Assembly (NCBI GenBank): GCA_958296405.1
Contig: OY282519.1
Location: 620,001-684,000, forward strand
Length of the DNA stretch: 64,000 nucleotides
Source of the DNA: an uncultured Pseudomonadales bacterium
GTDB taxonomy: Bacteria; Pseudomonadota; Gammaproteobacteria; Pseudomonadales; Azotimanducaceae
Reading direction: 5' to 3'
In this document: positions 13,029 through 27,925 of the stretch, one piece after another
How the letters are laid out: every line of letters starts with the position of its first letter
How positions within the stretch are numbered: position 1 is the first letter of the stretch
Made by a program: the position numbers and the translations under genes
Notes under the pieces: model-generated
Databases searched by the model: none
What the model was told of the DNA's origin: nothing
Seen by the model: only the letters and a program-made list of their open reading frames with translations

Positions 13029-13595
13029 ATGAGCGAAGCAATAGAGGCAACCGTGGCCGCCAACGGCAAGCGATGGTATGTCGTACACGCCTACTCTGGC
13101 TTTGAGAAGAGCGTCGCGCGCTCCCTGCAAGAGCGCATCGAACTGTCGAGCCTAGGCGAGCGCTTCGGCCAAGTGCTCGTGCCAACGGAAGAGGTGGTGG
13201 AAATGCGGGCTGGGCAGAAGCGCCGCAGCGAACGCAAGTTCTTCCCCGGTTATGTGCTGGTGCAGATGCAGCTCACCGACGACACATGGCATCTCGTCAA
13301 GGGTACGCCGCGCGTGATGGGCTTCATCGGCGGCAAGGCCGACAAACCGGCACCGCTGTCCGATGCCGAGGCGCAAGCGATTCTGGACCGGGTGCAATCG
13401 GGCAGCGAAAAGGCCACGCCGAAGACGCTGTTCGAGCCCGGCGAACTGGTGCGCGTCGTTGATGGGCCGTTCAACGATTTCAGCGGCGTCGTTGAGGAAG
13501 TGAACTACGAGAAGAGTCGGCTGAACGTCGCCGTCACGATCTTTGGCCGCTCTACGCCAGTGGAACTGGATTTCTCGCAGGTCGAGAAGGGGTGA
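13029..13595 (+). CDS. nusG: Transcription termination/antitermination factor NusG
   Basis: Binds RNA polymerase and links it to Rho or to the ribosome (S10). 188 residues: the NGN domain begins at [15 protein letters not shown] and includes [10 protein letters not shown]; the C-terminal KOW domain contains [23 protein letters not shown] chose ATG at 13029 instead of an upstream TTG because the shorter form has a GAGA element in front and the usual N-terminal length. Confidence 0.97.
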   Translation: MSEAIEATVAANGKRWYVVHAYSGFEKSVARSLQERIELSSLGERFGQVLVPTEEVVEMRAGQKRRSERKFFPGYVLVQMQLTDDTWHLVKGTPRVMGFIGGKADKPAPLSDAEAQAILDRVQSGSEKATPKTLFEPGELVRVVDGPFNDFSGVVEEVNYEKSRLNVAVTIFGRSTPVELDFSQVEKG

Positions 13596-13637
13596 TGACG
13601 GCGCGGGCAAACGCCCGCGCGTCGGAGGACGACGAGG

Positions 13638-14072
13638 ATGGCAAGAAAAGTCGAGGCGTACATCAAGCTGCAGGTGCCGGCGGGGCAGGCGAACCCGAGC
13701 CCGCCGGTGGGCCCCGCGCTCGGCCAGCACAGTGTCAACATCATGGATTTCTGCAAGCAGTTCAACGCCCATACGCAAGGCACCGAGCCAGGTGTGCCCA
13801 TCCCCGTCGTCATCACCGTCTATGCAGATCGCAGCTTCACATTCGTGACGAAAACGCCGCCGGCCTCTTATCTCCTGCGCAAGGCGGCGGGCATCGAGAA
13901 AGGCAGCCCGACGCCGAATTCGGCGAAGCAGGGCCAAGTGAGCCGGGCGCAGCTCGAGGAAATCGCCAAGCTCAAGGAACCAGATCTCACGGCCGCCGAC
14001 ATGGATGCGGCGGTGCGGACACTGGCTGGAAGCGCCCGCAGCGCGGGCATAGAAGTCGAAGGCATCGCGTGA
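13638..14072 (+). CDS. rplK: 50S ribosomal protein L11
   Basis: Forms the GTPase-associated centre on 23S rRNA with L10/L7-L12 and is needed for RelA-type stringent activation. 144 residues, normal length. The N-terminal domain carries the proline-rich [17 protein letters not shown], and the C-terminal rRNA-binding domain ends in the conserved [26 protein letters not shown] precedes the ATG. Confidence 0.98.
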   Translation: MARKVEAYIKLQVPAGQANPSPPVGPALGQHSVNIMDFCKQFNAHTQGTEPGVPIPVVITVYADRSFTFVTKTPPASYLLRKAAGIEKGSPTPNSAKQGQVSRAQLEEIAKLKEPDLTAADMDAAVRTLAGSARSAGIEVEGIA

Positions 14073-14123
14073 TGAAGGTCCCCCAGGGCGGCAGCGGCGC
14101 GCGGCGCAATGAGGAGGTGGACG

Positions 14124-14819
14124 GTGGCTAGCAGCGGTAAGCGCATGCGCACGATCGCAGACAAGGTGGACCGAGGCAAGGCGTACTCCATCGAGGAGGC
14201 CGTGCAGGTGCTCGACGGTCTGTCCAGCACGAAGTTCAAGGAATCCGTGGATGTCTCGGTGAACTTAGGGGTGGATCCGCGGCGTTCGGATCAAGTGGTG
14301 CGCGGCGCCACGACGCTACCCCACGGCACCGGCAAGGAAGTCCGCGTAGCCGTGTTCGCGCAAGGCGAAAACGCCGACAAGGCAAAGGCCGCCGGGGCAG
14401 ACATCGTCGGCATGGAGGACTTGGCGGAGCAGGTGAAGGGTGGCGACCTCAACTTTGATGTCGTCATCGCCGCGCCGGATGCCATGCGCATGGTCGGGCC
14501 GCTGGGGCGGATACTCGGCCCACGCGGGCTGATGCCGAACCCCAAGACTGGCACCGTCACCGCCGATGTGGACACCGCGGTGCGCAACGCGAAGGCCGGA
14601 CAGGTGCAGTTCCGCGCAGACCGCGGCGGCATCGTTCACGGCAGCGTCGGCCGCCTCGGCTTCGAGCCTCAGCAAATCAAGGAGAACGTCGAGGCGCTCA
14701 TCGCAGACCTCAAGAAGGCCAGACCGCCGGCTGCGCGCGGGCAGTTCCTGCGCAAGGTCACCCTGTCGACGACCATGGGCCCCGGTCTCGCCATCGATCA
14801 GGCGTCGCTGGAGGCGTGA
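14124..14819 (+). CDS. rplA: 50S ribosomal protein L1
   Basis: Builds the L1 stalk that moves the E-site tRNA and, in E. coli, represses its own operon. With GTG at 14124 the protein has 231 residues and begins [15 protein letters not shown], aligned with E. coli MAKLTKRMRVIREKVD; an upstream ATG at 14109 would add five atypical residues. GAGGAGG lies directly before. Conserved segments [21 protein letters not shown] are present. Confidence 0.97.
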   Translation: MASSGKRMRTIADKVDRGKAYSIEEAVQVLDGLSSTKFKESVDVSVNLGVDPRRSDQVVRGATTLPHGTGKEVRVAVFAQGENADKAKAAGADIVGMEDLAEQVKGGDLNFDVVIAAPDAMRMVGPLGRILGPRGLMPNPKTGTVTADVDTAVRNAKAGQVQFRADRGGIVHGSVGRLGFEPQQIKENVEALIADLKKARPPAARGQFLRKVTLSTTMGPGLAIDQASLEA

Positions 14820-14876
14820 CATGAACCAACGCTCCGACGCCGCAGCGACGCGGCGCATTGATTGTGAGGTGTCGGC

Positions 14877-15410
14877 ATGCCACTGAAGCTTGAAGGCAAG
14901 CGGGCCATCGTGGCCGACGTGCATGAGGCGGCGAATGGCGCGCTCGCGGCCGCCGCCGCGGACTATCGCGGCATGACCGTCGCCGAGATGACCACCATGC
15001 GGGCCACCGCGCGGCAGCGTGGCGTTTGGCTGCGAGTGGTGCGCAACACGCTCGCCCGGCGAGCTGTTGCCGGCACCAAACACGAGCCGTTGCAGGAAGT
15101 GTTCACGGGCCCCACCATGCTCGCCCTTTCGCATGAAGACCCGGGCGCCGCGGCGCGGCTCTTGCGCGACTGCGCGGGGCAATACGACGCCTTGGAGGTG
15201 AAAGGGCTCAGCATCGGCGCCGGCTTCCTTGCGGCTTCAGAGCTAACGCGCGTGGCCGATTTGCCGACCTTGGACGAAGCGCGCGCCCAGCTGATGGCCG
15301 TGATGCTGGCGCCAGTGGGCCAGTTCGCGCGGGCGCTTGGCGACGTGCCGGCAAGGCTCGCGCGCGCCTTGGCCGCAGTGCAACGCGAGAAAGCCGCCGC
15401 CGATTCTTGA
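14877..15410 (+). CDS. rplJ: 50S ribosomal protein L10
   Basis: Anchors L7/L12 dimers on the ribosome. 177 residues: the N-terminal globular RNA-binding domain contains DYRGMTVAEMT and RVVRNTLARRAV, and the C-terminal helix (FARALGDVPARLARALAAVQREK) carries the L12 binding repeats. It starts 57 bp after rplA. Confidence 0.97.
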   Translation: MPLKLEGKRAIVADVHEAANGALAAAAADYRGMTVAEMTTMRATARQRGVWLRVVRNTLARRAVAGTKHEPLQEVFTGPTMLALSHEDPGAAARLLRDCAGQYDALEVKGLSIGAGFLAASELTRVADLPTLDEARAQLMAVMLAPVGQFARALGDVPARLARALAAVQREKAAADS

Positions 15411-15464
15411 GACACGTTACGACATGATCACGGCCGCTTGCGGCCCGTAGAGGAGAAAATCCAA

Positions 15465-15845
15465 ATGGCCCTATCGAAAGAAGAGATCTTGGACGCCATC
15501 GCCGAGATGAGCGTGATGGAAGTGGTCGATCTCGTTTCGGCAATGGAAGAGAAGTTCGGCGTCTCCGCCGCAGCCGCGGTGGCAGCCCCGCCTGCCGCGG
15601 CCGAGAACGGCGGCGCCGCGGCCGTAGAGGAGCAGACCGAGTTCGACGTCATCCTCGCCTCATTCGGCGAAAAGAAGGTGAACGTCATCAAGGCCGTGCG
15701 GGAGATTACGGGCCTTGGCTTGAGGGAGGCTAAATCCCTCGTTGACGAAGCGCCAAATCCCGTCAAGGAAGCCGTCGGCAAGGACGAAGCCGAAGAAATC
15801 AAGCAGAAGCTCGAAGAAGCCGGCGCATCCGTAGAGGTGAAGTGA
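15465..15845 (+). CDS. rplL: 50S ribosomal protein L7/L12
   Basis: Stalk protein that recruits translational GTPases. 126 residues: N-terminal dimerisation domain ([21 protein letters not shown]), an Ala-rich hinge (about residues 36-55) and a C-terminal domain with [23 protein letters not shown] at 15465 follows GAGGAGAA; the in-frame ATG at 15438 would add a non-homologous leader. Confidence 0.97.
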   Translation: MALSKEEILDAIAEMSVMEVVDLVSAMEEKFGVSAAAAVAAPPAAAENGGAAAVEEQTEFDVILASFGEKKVNVIKAVREITGLGLREAKSLVDEAPNPVKEAVGKDEAEEIKQKLEEAGASVEVK

Positions 15846-15895
15846 CCGCTGCGGAACGCCCCTTGGCCCGCCACAGACCCGACCAACCCCGCACC

Positions 15896-15914
15896 TGGGC
15901 CCAAGGCTGGCCCA
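15896..15914 (+). other. Hairpin in the rplL-rpoB spacer (possible attenuator)
   Basis: TGGGCC and GGCCCA flank a 7-nt loop, in the 133-bp gap before rpoB. In E. coli this gap holds a partial terminator and an RNase III site that set rpoBC expression. There is no T-run here, so the role is inferred from position only. Confidence 0.3.
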
Positions 15915-15978
15915 GCCGCGGCGTGACGGCGCGCGTTAAGCGCCCGACCGCCATGGCCTGAATAACGGGAGCTTTTCA

Positions 15979-20172
<4,194 letters not shown>

Positions 20173-20197
20173 CGGCCCAGGCCGAGGAGGTAGAGAA

Positions 20198-23100
20198 ATG
20201 AGAGACCTTTTGAACCTGATGAAGACGCAAGGCGCAGTCGACGAGTTCGATGCGCTGCGCATTGGCCTCGCTTCGCCGGAGAAGATCCGCTCTTGGTCCT
20301 ACGGCGAGGTGAAAAAGCCAGAAACCATCAACTACCGCACCTTCAAACCGGAGCGCGACGGCCTGTTCTGCGCGCGCATCTTCGGCCCGGTGAAGGATTA
20401 CGAGTGCCTATGCGGCAAATACAAGCGCCTGAAGCACCGCGGCGTGATTTGCGAGAAGTGCGGGGTGGAGGTCACCCTCGCCAAGGTGCGCCGCGAACGC
20501 ATGGGGCACATCGAGCTCGCCAGCCCCATCGCGCACATTTGGTTTCTGAAATCGCTGCCGTCGCGCATTGGCCTGTTGCTGGACATGACGCTGCGCGACA
20601 TCGAGCGCGTCTTGTACTTCGAGTCCTTCGTGGTGGTGGATCCCGGCCTCACGGACTTGGAAACCGGCCAGCTGCTCACAGACGAGGAGTACTACCAAAA
20701 GATCGAGGAGTATGGCGACGAGTTCCGCGCCGTCATGGGCGCGCAAGCCATTCAGGAGATGCTCATCCAGCTCGACCTCAAGGCAGAGATCGAATCGCTG
20801 CGCGAACAGATCCCCGCCACCAATTCCGAAACCAAGATCAAGAAGCTGTCCCGACGGCTCAAGCTGATGGAAGCGTTCGTCGCCTCCGGCAACAAGCCGG
20901 AGTGGATGGTGCTCAAAGTGTTGCCCGTGTTGCCGCCGGACTTGCGGCCCTTGGTGCCGTTGGATGGCGGGCGTTTCGCCACGTCAGACTTGAACGACCT
21001 CTATCGGCGCGTCATCAACCGCAACAACCGCCTGAAGCGGCTGTTGGACCTCTCCGCGCCGGACATCATCGTGCGCAACGAAAAGCGCATGCTGCAGGAA
21101 TCTGTGGACGCGCTGCTCGACAACGGCCGACGCGGCCGCGCCATCACCGGCACCAACAAGCGCCCGCTCAAGTCACTGGCGGACATGATCAAGGGCAAGC
21201 AGGGGCGCTTCCGGCAAAACCTCCTCGGCAAGCGCGTGGATTACTCCGGCCGCTCGGTGATCGTCGTCGGTCCCACCTTGCGCCTGCATCAGTGCGGCTT
21301 GCCGAAGCGCATGGCCTTAGAGCTCTTCAAGCCGTTCATCTTCGGCAAGCTGGAGGCGCGTGAGCTCGCCACCACCATCAAAGCGGCGAAGAAGATGGTG
21401 GAGCGAGAGACAGCCGAGGTATGGGACATCTTGGCGGAGGTCATCCGCGAGCACCCCGTGCTGCTGAACCGCGCCCCGACGCTGCATCGGCTTGGCATCC
21501 AAGCCTTCGAGCCGGTGCTGATCGAGGGCAAGGCCATTCAGCTGCATCCGCTCGTTTGCGCCGCCTACAACGCAGACTTCGACGGCGACCAGATGGCCGT
21601 GCATGTGCCGCTGACGCTGGAGGCGCAACTCGAGGCGCGCGCCTTGATGATGTCCACCAACAACATCTTGTCCCCCGCCAGCGGCGAACCGATCATCGTG
21701 CCGTCGCAGGATGTGGTGCTGGGCCTGTACTACATGACGCGCGAGAGCGTCGGCGCCAAAGGAGAAGGCACCGCGTTCGCAGACATTGAAGAGGTGCATC
21801 GCGCGCACAGCACCAAATCGGCGGACCTGCACGCCAAGATCAGGCTGCGGTTGGATGATGGGCAGATCGTCCACACCACGGTGGGACGCGCCCTCTTGTA
21901 CGAGATCGTGCCGCCGGAGCTCGCGTTCGAACTGGTCAACCAGACCATGAACAAGAAGGCGATTTCGAACCTCATCAACGCCTGCTACCGGCACGTCGGC
22001 TTGAAGGAAACCGTGGTGTTCGCCGACCAACTGATGTACGCCGGCTTCCGCCATTCCACGGCTTCGGGCGTGTCCATCGGCGTCGACGACTTCGTCATCC
22101 CAGCGAATAAGAAGCAGATCATCGAAGACGCCGGCGAAGAGGTGAAGGAAATCGAGTTCCAGTTCGCGTCGGGGCTCGTCACCAGCGGCGAGAAGTACAA
22201 CAAGGTGGTGGACATCTGGTCGCGCGCCAACGAACTTGTGGCGCGTTCCATGATGGAAGGCATCTCGCAGGAGACCGTCCCCACCGGCGACGGGCCAGTG
22301 GAGCAGGAATCCTTCAACTCGGTGTACATGTACTCGGATTCGGGCGCGCGGGGCTCCCCCACGCAGATTCGCCAACTCGCGGGAATGCGCGGGCTGATGA
22401 CGCGGCCAGACGGCAGCATCATTGAAACGCCGATCATCGCCAACTTCCGCGAGGGGCTCACCGTCAACGAGTACTTCATCTCCACCCACGGCGGCCGCAA
22501 AGGGCTCGCGGACACGGCGTTGAAAACCGCCAACTCCGGCTATCTCACGCGCCGGCTGGTGGATGTGGCGCAAGATTTGGTGGTGACCGAGCAGGATTGC
22601 GGCACCGACAACGGCTTGCTGATGAGCGCGATGATCGAAGGCGGCGACGTGGTGGAGCCGTTGGCGGCACGGGTGCTCGGCCGCGTCGTGGCGCGAGACG
22701 TTGTGGACGCCGCCGGCAACACCGTCATCGCCGCCGGCGAGATGCTCGATGAAGCGTCGGTGGAACTCCTCGACAGCCCCGGCGTGGACGATCTGCTTGT
22801 GCGCTCGCCCATTGCCTGCAAAACGCGCCACGGCGTCTGCGCGAAGTGCTACGGGCGCGACTTGGCGCGCGGCCACGAGGTGAACGTTGGCGAGGCGGTG
22901 GGCGTCATGGCGGCGCAATCCATCGGCGAGCCTGGCACGCAGCTCACCATGCAAACCTTCCATATCGGCGGCGCCGCGTCCCGCTCCACGGCCATCGACA
23001 ACATCGAGGTGAAGTACGGTGGCGGTGTGCGCTTCAAGAACTTGAAGCATGTGGAACGCAAGTCTGGGGAACTGGTGGCCGTGTCTCGGTCTGGCGAGGT

Positions 23101-24379
23101 GGCCATCGCCGATGCCCATGGCCGCGAGCGCGAGCGGCACAAGCTGCCCTACGGCGCGGTGCTCTCCGTGGCGGATGGGGACGCGGTGAGCGCCGGCCAA
23201 GTGATCGCCCGCTGGGATCCGCACACCCATCCGATCATCACCGAGGTGCGTGGCCGCGTCATCTTCGAGCAGATGGAAGAGGGCCTCTCCATCAACCAGC
23301 AGGTGGATGAACTCACCGGCCTCACCAGCGTGAGCATCTTGGCCGTGAACGACCGGCCCAATGCCGGCAAGGAACTGCGTCCGGAAGTGCGGCTGGTGGA
23401 CGCCGAAACCGGGGCAGACCTCTACCTCGCCAACACCCAGAATCCGGCCCGCTACGAGTTGCCGGAGCGCACGGTGCTGAACTTGGAAGACCGCGCCGAG
23501 ATCGATGTCGGCGATGTCATCGCGCGCATTCCCCAAGAGGGGTCGAAGGCGCGGGACATCACCGGCGGCTTGCCGCGGGTCGCAGACTTGTTCGAGGCGC
23601 GTTCCCCCAAGGAAGCGGCGATTCTGGCGGCGGCCACTGGCACCGTCAGCTTCGGCAAGGAGACGAAGAGCAAGCGCCGCTTGTTGATCACCAAGGCGGA
23701 TGGCGAGACCGTGCCCGGCACGGAGCCGGCGCTCATCCCGTTGCGGCGCAAGCTGTCCATCTTCGATGGCGAGCATGTGGAGCGTGGCGAGGTGGTGTCC
23801 GAAGGGCCGCCCAATCCCCACGACATCCTGCGCCTGAAGGGCGTTGAGGAGCTGGCCAAGTACATCATCAACGAAATCCAAGAGGTGTACCGGCTGCAGG
23901 GGGTGGCGATCAACGACAAGCACATTGAGGTGATCGTCCGGCAGATGCTGCGCAAGGCGGAGGTGAAAGCGCCTGGGGATTCGTCCTTCGTGCGCGGCGA
24001 ACAGGCGCAGCATGTGGTTCTGTTGGAGGAGAACGAGCGCCTCAAGGCCGAAGGCAAGCAACCCATCGAGTTCGAGCGCTTGTTGCTCGGCATCACCAAG
24101 GCGTCCTTGGCCACGGAATCCTTCGTCTCCGCAGCCTCGTTCCAGGAGACGACGCGCGTGTTGACGGAAGCCGCTGTCACTGGCCGCCGAGACAGCCTGC
24201 GCGGCTTGAAGGAGAACGTCATCGTCGGCCGCCTCATCCCCGCCGGCACGGGCCTCGCCTATCACCGAGACCGGGTGCGGCGGCGCGAAGAAGACGCCGT
24301 CATGGACGACCAAGGCCCAACGCCGGCAGAAGTCGAACAGGCGTTGTCGGAGGCGTTGTCCGCCAGCGACACCGCGTAA
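20198..24379 (+). CDS. rpoC: RNA polymerase beta' subunit
   Basis: 1,393 residues. An N-terminal zinc ribbon (CLCGKY...CEKCG), the clamp and the active-site Mg loop NADFDGD at residues 458-464 (the same numbering as E. coli) are followed by the trigger loop ([19 protein letters not shown]) and the second zinc site ([13 protein letters not shown]). ATG at 20198 with GAGGAGG upstream gives the family N-terminus MRDLLNLMK. It is the last gene of the secE-rpoC block; rpsL does not follow. Confidence 0.98.
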   Translation: MRDLLNLMKTQGAVDEFDALRIGLASPEKIRSWSYGEVKKPETINYRTFKPERDGLFCARIFGPVKDYECLCGKYKRLKHRGVICEKCGVEVTLAKVRRERMGHIELASPIAHIWFLKSLPSRIGLLLDMTLRDIERVLYFESFVVVDPGLTDLETGQLLTDEEYYQKIEEYGDEFRAVMGAQAIQEMLIQLDLKAEIESLREQIPATNSETKIKKLSRRLKLMEAFVASGNKPEWMVLKVLPVLPPDLRPLVPLDGGRFATSDLNDLYRRVINRNNRLKRLLDLSAPDIIVRNEKRMLQESVDALLDNGRRGRAITGTNKRPLKSLADMIKGKQGRFRQNLLGKRVDYSGRSVIVVGPTLRLHQCGLPKRMALELFKPFIFGKLEARELATTIKAAKKMVERETAEVWDILAEVIREHPVLLNRAPTLHRLGIQAFEPVLIEGKAIQLHPLVCAAYNADFDGDQMAVHVPLTLEAQLEARALMMSTNNILSPASGEPIIVPSQDVVLGLYYMTRESVGAKGEGTAFADIEEVHRAHSTKSADLHAKIRLRLDDGQIVHTTVGRALLYEIVPPELAFELVNQTMNKKAISNLINACYRHVGLKETVVFADQLMYAGFRHSTASGVSIGVDDFVIPANKKQIIEDAGEEVKEIEFQFASGLVTSGEKYNKVVDIWSRANELVARSMMEGISQETVPTGDGPVEQESFNSVYMYSDSGARGSPTQIRQLAGMRGLMTRPDGSIIETPIIANFREGLTVNEYFISTHGGRKGLADTALKTANSGYLTRRLVDVAQDLVVTEQDCGTDNGLLMSAMIEGGDVVEPLAARVLGRVVARDVVDAAGNTVIAAGEMLDEASVELLDSPGVDDLLVRSPIACKTRHGVCAKCYGRDLARGHEVNVGEAVGVMAAQSIGEPGTQLTMQTFHIGGAASRSTAIDNIEVKYGGGVRFKNLKHVERKSGELVAVSRSGEVAIADAHGRERERHKLPYGAVLSVADGDAVSAGQVIARWDPHTHPIITEVRGRVIFEQMEEGLSINQQVDELTGLTSVSILAVNDRPNAGKELRPEVRLVDAETGADLYLANTQNPARYELPERTVLNLEDRAEIDVGDVIARIPQEGSKARDITGGLPRVADLFEARSPKEAAILAAATGTVSFGKETKSKRRLLITKADGETVPGTEPALIPLRRKLSIFDGEHVERGEVVSEGPPNPHDILRLKGVEELAKYIINEIQEVYRLQGVAINDKHIEVIVRQMLRKAEVKAPGDSSFVRGEQAQHVVLLEENERLKAEGKQPIEFERLLLGITKASLATESFVSAASFQETTRVLTEAAVTGRRDSLRGLKENVIVGRLIPAGTGLAYHRDRVRRREEDAVMDDQGPTPAEVEQALSEALSASDTA

Positions 24380-24398
24380 GGCGACTTAGCCGCCGCCG

Positions 24399-24422
24399 GG
24401 CCGCGTCATAGACGACGCGGCC
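24399..24422 (+). terminator. Perfect hairpin after rpoC
   Basis: GGCCGCGTC (24399-24407) pairs perfectly with GACGCGGCC (24414-24422) around a 6-nt loop, 20 bp after the rpoC stop. No T-run follows, so termination strength is uncertain. Confidence 0.45.
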
Positions 24423-24433
24423 GCGCGGCTGCC

Positions 24434-24871
24434 TTGGCGCGGTGCGAGGCACACAGCTCCCATCGTACGATGTGGGTGCCGACCACCCGCGCCCTTGAGG
24501 CGCAGCGTCCCCATGCGCCGGTGTTCCACTATGTGTTCGACTGGATGAGCCCCGCCGCTGACGGTGCCGCGGGCGCCACGCACGGCATCGATGTCGCTTT
24601 CCCATTCGGCACCCATGCGTCCGCACCCGCGGCCGGGGATTTCTTCGGACGCGGCCCCGCGGCCCTCACGGGCGCGGTGATGGCCGCTTGGAGCGCGTTC
24701 GCACACCACGGCGACCCCAGCGCGGACAGCTTCGGCGATTGGCCACAGTACGAAACGCAAACGCGCCCCACCATGATGATCGTCGCCAACGCCCATGTCG
24801 CCCAAGCGCCCTTCGAAGCGGAACGACGCGCTTGGGACGCCATCGCCAGCGCGGAGATGCGGCGAATGTGA
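24434..24871 (+). pseudogene. C-terminal remnant of a type B carboxylesterase
   Basis: About 130 residues match only the end of the carboxylesterase/para-nitrobenzyl esterase family: PVFHYVFDWMSP, then GATHGIDVAFPFGT with the catalytic His, then AWSAFAHHGDPS and WPQY. The nucleophile Ser and the acidic residue of a full enzyme (about 500 residues) would lie upstream, where rpoC ends. No ribosome binding site is visible. I read it as a decayed fragment left by a rearrangement downstream of rpoC; the frame has stayed open, which GC-rich sequence often permits. Confidence 0.7.
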
Positions 24872-24935
24872 GGTTCCATGCCAAGCCGAACCCCTGCCAA
24901 TGGCTTAGCGGCGGCCATCGTTGGCGCACCGCAAG

Positions 24936-24966
24936 TTGGTAGAGCGACGCGCCAAAGCGGTACAAT
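24936..24966 (+). promoter_or_regulatory. Possible promoter of the oxidase subunit III - copA unit
   Basis: TACAAT (24961-24966) is a good -10, with TTGGTA (24936-24941) 19 bp upstream. It lies 40 bp before the GTG start of the oxidase subunit gene. Confidence 0.4.
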
Positions 24967-25006
24967 GCTCCGCTCGCAACCGCGCCCGGTCAGGAGGCTT
25001 GACACC

Positions 25007-25621
25007 GTGGGGCTCTTCGCCAAGCTAACGGAAAAACCTTGGCTGCCGGACCCAACCGGCGTCGCCCAATTGCGCACCGGCGGCTTCGCCACACCTAACC
25101 GCAAGGTGGCCTTGGTGGTGTTTCTCGCCATCGTGGGCGTGGTGTTCTTCCTGTTCTTCGCCGCATACCACATGCGCATCGAGCTATCCACGGATTGGGT
25201 GCCGATGCCAGAGCCGCCGCTGTTGTGGGCGAACACCGCGTTGCTCGGCCTATGCAGCCTCGCTTTTGAGTGGGCACGGGGACGTGGCGCGGCAGGCGAT
25301 GTGGCGCGGTTACGCACTGCCTTTCTTGTCGCCGGCGCCCTGACCCTTGCGTTCTTGGTCGGCCAAATCGTGGTTTGGACGCAGCTTGTCGAGCAGGGCT
25401 ACCTCGCCCGATCCAACCCCGCCAACGGGTTCTTCTACATGATCACCGGCGTGCATGGGCTGCACTTGCTCGGCGGCCTCATCGCTTGGTGGCGGGCGGC
25501 GCGGCGCATGTTCGCCGCCGACGACATCGGCGACGCGCGGCAAAGCGTGGATCTGTGCGCCATTTACTGGCACTTCCTGCTGCTCATCTGGCTTGGCATG
25601 TTCGCCCTGCTCATGAATAGC
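25007..25621 (+). CDS. Heme-copper oxidase subunit III-like protein
   Basis: About 205 residues with five or so membrane helices, the short CyoC/CoxC-type subunit III. Typical segments are GFFYMITGVHGLHLLGG and the final helix DLCAIYWHFLLLIWLGMFALL. The start is GTG at 25007 because AGGAGG lies 9 nt upstream; the open frame reaches back to 24878. Subunits I and II are not in the window, so this copy is an orphan here. It is followed 38 bp later by the copper ATPase, which may connect it with oxidase copper supply (inference). Confidence 0.85.
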
Positions 25622-25659
25622 TGAACGCCTACGCGCCGTGTGCGCGGCCGGGGTTGTGC

Positions 25660-27888
25660 ATGGCTGAAACAAGCGCGCCATCGGTGGCGGCAGAAGGCAC
25701 CGAGCACGTCGATTTCGATGTCGAGGGGATGACGTGTGCCGCCTGCGCCACCCGCGTCGAACGCGCACTCAATAACGTCCCCGGCGTCATCGAAGCGCGG
25801 GTGAACTTGGCCTTGGAACGCGCCGACGTGGTCTTCGAGCGCGAACTCTTGGCGCTCGAGCACCTGACAGACGCCGTGGACCGCGCTGGCTACCACGCGC
25901 GACCCGCCGCGGCGGCGAGCGTCCGCCAAGTGCAGGACCAAGCCCGCCTCGACAGCGAACGCCGCACCTTGGTGGTGTCGGCGACATTGACGGCGCCGCT
26001 GCTCATCGGCATGGGCCTCAATACCCTCGGCTACGAAGACCTGCATGTGATGCCGGTCGGCGAGGTGCTGCTCGCCACGCCCATCCAGTTCCTCATCGGC
26101 CTACGCTTCTATCGGGGAGCATTCAATGCCCTGCGCACCGGCGCCGCCAACATGGATGTGCTGGTGGCATTGGGCACCACCGCGGCCTATTGCTATAGCT
26201 GGTATCTGTTGCGCACGCTGGGGGAGGAAGCGGACGGACGCCTCTACTTCGAGGCATCAGCCGTCATCATCACCCTCGTCCTGCTCGGCAAGCACATGGA
26301 AAACCGCGCCAAACGCGGCGCGGCGGCCGCGCTGCAGGCGCTGCTGGCGCTGCGCCCAGACACTGGCTGCATGCTCCGCGCCGATGGCACGGAAGTCGAA
26401 GTGCCGGCGGAACAGCTACGCCAAGGAGACTTAGTGTTGGTGCGCCCCGGCGGCCGCGTGCCCGTTGATGGAAAAGTGGTGGAGGGCGCCAGCGAAGTGG
26501 ACGAATCCCTCGTCAGCGGCGAAAGCGTGCCCGTGCCAAAGCGGGCCGGGGACACCGTGACGGGCGGCTCCGTCAACGGCTTCGGCCTGCTCAAAGTGCG
26601 AACCACCACCGTCGGCGAAGCGTCCACTTTGGCGCGCATCGCGCGCTTGGTGGCGGACGCGCAAGCCGGCAAAGCCTCCGTGCAACGCTTGGTGGATCGG
26701 GTGAGCGCAATTTTCGTGCCCAGCGTGCTCGCCTTCTCGGCCCTCACCTTCATCGCGTGGCTCGTAGTGTCCGGCAACTTCGAGCAGGCCCTCATCGCTG
26801 CCGTCGCGGTGCTCGTCATCGCCTGTCCCTGCGCGCTGGGCCTCGCCACCCCCACAGCCATCCTCACCGGCACCGGCGCCGCCGCCCAAGCTGGCATCCT
26901 CATCCGCGACATCGAAGTGCTGGAGCAAGCGCATCGCATCGACGCCATCGTCTTCGACAAGACGGGCACGCTGACGGAGGGCCGTCCCCGTGTGCTGGCG
27001 GTGCATGGGACGCGCGGCGACCCGGAAGCCACCCTCCGTTGGGCGGCGGCGGTTCAACAGGGCAGCGAGCATCCCCTCGCCAAGGCAATCTTGGCGCACG
27101 CCGTCGAGCGCAACTTGGCGCTCGAACCCGTGCGCAGCTTCCAAGCGGTGCCGGGCCGCGGCGCCGAAGGAAGCGTGGCGGGCCGGCACGTCGCCGTGGG
27201 CAACGGGGGTTTCATCGGCGAACGCACACCGGTTGATGCAGACATGCAGGCGTTGGCGCGGCAGCGCGAAGCCGCCGGCGAAACCGTGGTGTTCGTTGCC
27301 GCAGATGACGAACTGCTCGGCGTGATCACCCTCGCGGATCCGCCGCGATCGAATGCCGCCCAAGCGGTGCAGATGTTGCAAGCGCTCCATGTCAGCCCAA
27401 CGCTCTTGTCAGGCGATGCGCCAGGCGTCGCCGAGCGCATTGGCCGCGAACTGGGGCTGCCGGCGCACGGCGGCATGAGCCCGGAGGCAAAGGCGCGCGC
27501 CGTGCAGGAGCTGGCGTCTGCCGGCAAAGTGGTGGGCATGGTGGGCGACGGCGTGAACGACGCCCCGGCGCTCGCCGCGGCGGACGTCGGCATCGCCATG
27601 GGCAGCGGCACGGACATTGCCATGGCCGCAGCCGGCGTCACCCTCATGCGGCCAGACCCGCGCCTCGTCGCCGGGGCTGTGGCAGCGAGCCGGGCGACAT
27701 TCCGCAAAATCCGCCAGAACTTGTTCTGGGCCTTCATCTACAACGTGGTGTGCATCCCGCTCGCGGCCATCGGCTACTTGAGCCCCACCCTCGCCGCGGC
27801 GGCGATGGCGTTGAGCAGCGTGAGCGTGGTGTGCAACTCTTTGCTGTTGCGTGGCTGGCGCCCGAACTTGGCGGCCCAGAACGCCTGA
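25660..27888 (+). CDS. copA: Copper-translocating P1B-type ATPase
   Basis: Pumps Cu(I) across the inner membrane using ATP. 742 residues from ATG 25660 (a TTG lies two codons upstream). One N-terminal heavy-metal domain carries GMTCAAC (residues 23-29). The membrane metal site is CPC (389-391), the phosphorylated Asp is D433 in DKTGT, the SEHPL motif marks the P1B nucleotide domain, and GDGVNDAPAL plus MGSGTDIAM close the P domain. Whether it exports excess copper (CopA) or feeds oxidase assembly (CcoI/CtpA type) is undecided; the oxidase subunit upstream favours the second slightly. Confidence 0.93.
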   Translation: MAETSAPSVAAEGTEHVDFDVEGMTCAACATRVERALNNVPGVIEARVNLALERADVVFERELLALEHLTDAVDRAGYHARPAAAASVRQVQDQARLDSERRTLVVSATLTAPLLIGMGLNTLGYEDLHVMPVGEVLLATPIQFLIGLRFYRGAFNALRTGAANMDVLVALGTTAAYCYSWYLLRTLGEEADGRLYFEASAVIITLVLLGKHMENRAKRGAAAALQALLALRPDTGCMLRADGTEVEVPAEQLRQGDLVLVRPGGRVPVDGKVVEGASEVDESLVSGESVPVPKRAGDTVTGGSVNGFGLLKVRTTTVGEASTLARIARLVADAQAGKASVQRLVDRVSAIFVPSVLAFSALTFIAWLVVSGNFEQALIAAVAVLVIACPCALGLATPTAILTGTGAAAQAGILIRDIEVLEQAHRIDAIVFDKTGTLTEGRPRVLAVHGTRGDPEATLRWAAAVQQGSEHPLAKAILAHAVERNLALEPVRSFQAVPGRGAEGSVAGRHVAVGNGGFIGERTPVDADMQALARQREAAGETVVFVAADDELLGVITLADPPRSNAAQAVQMLQALHVSPTLLSGDAPGVAERIGRELGLPAHGGMSPEAKARAVQELASAGKVVGMVGDGVNDAPALAAADVGIAMGSGTDIAMAAAGVTLMRPDPRLVAGAVAASRATFRKIRQNLFWAFIYNVVCIPLAAIGYLSPTLAAAAMALSSVSVVCNSLLLRGWRPNLAAQNA

Positions 27889-27925
27889 CAGCGGCGCCGC
27901 GTCTCACCGCCGCCAAAGCCGGCCC

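Noticed and set aside
21317-24313. A 998-codon open frame antisense to rpoC
   Set aside because: Same explanation as for rpoB; it is low in recognisable motifs and rich in His/Arg/Ala, as antisense GC-rich frames are.
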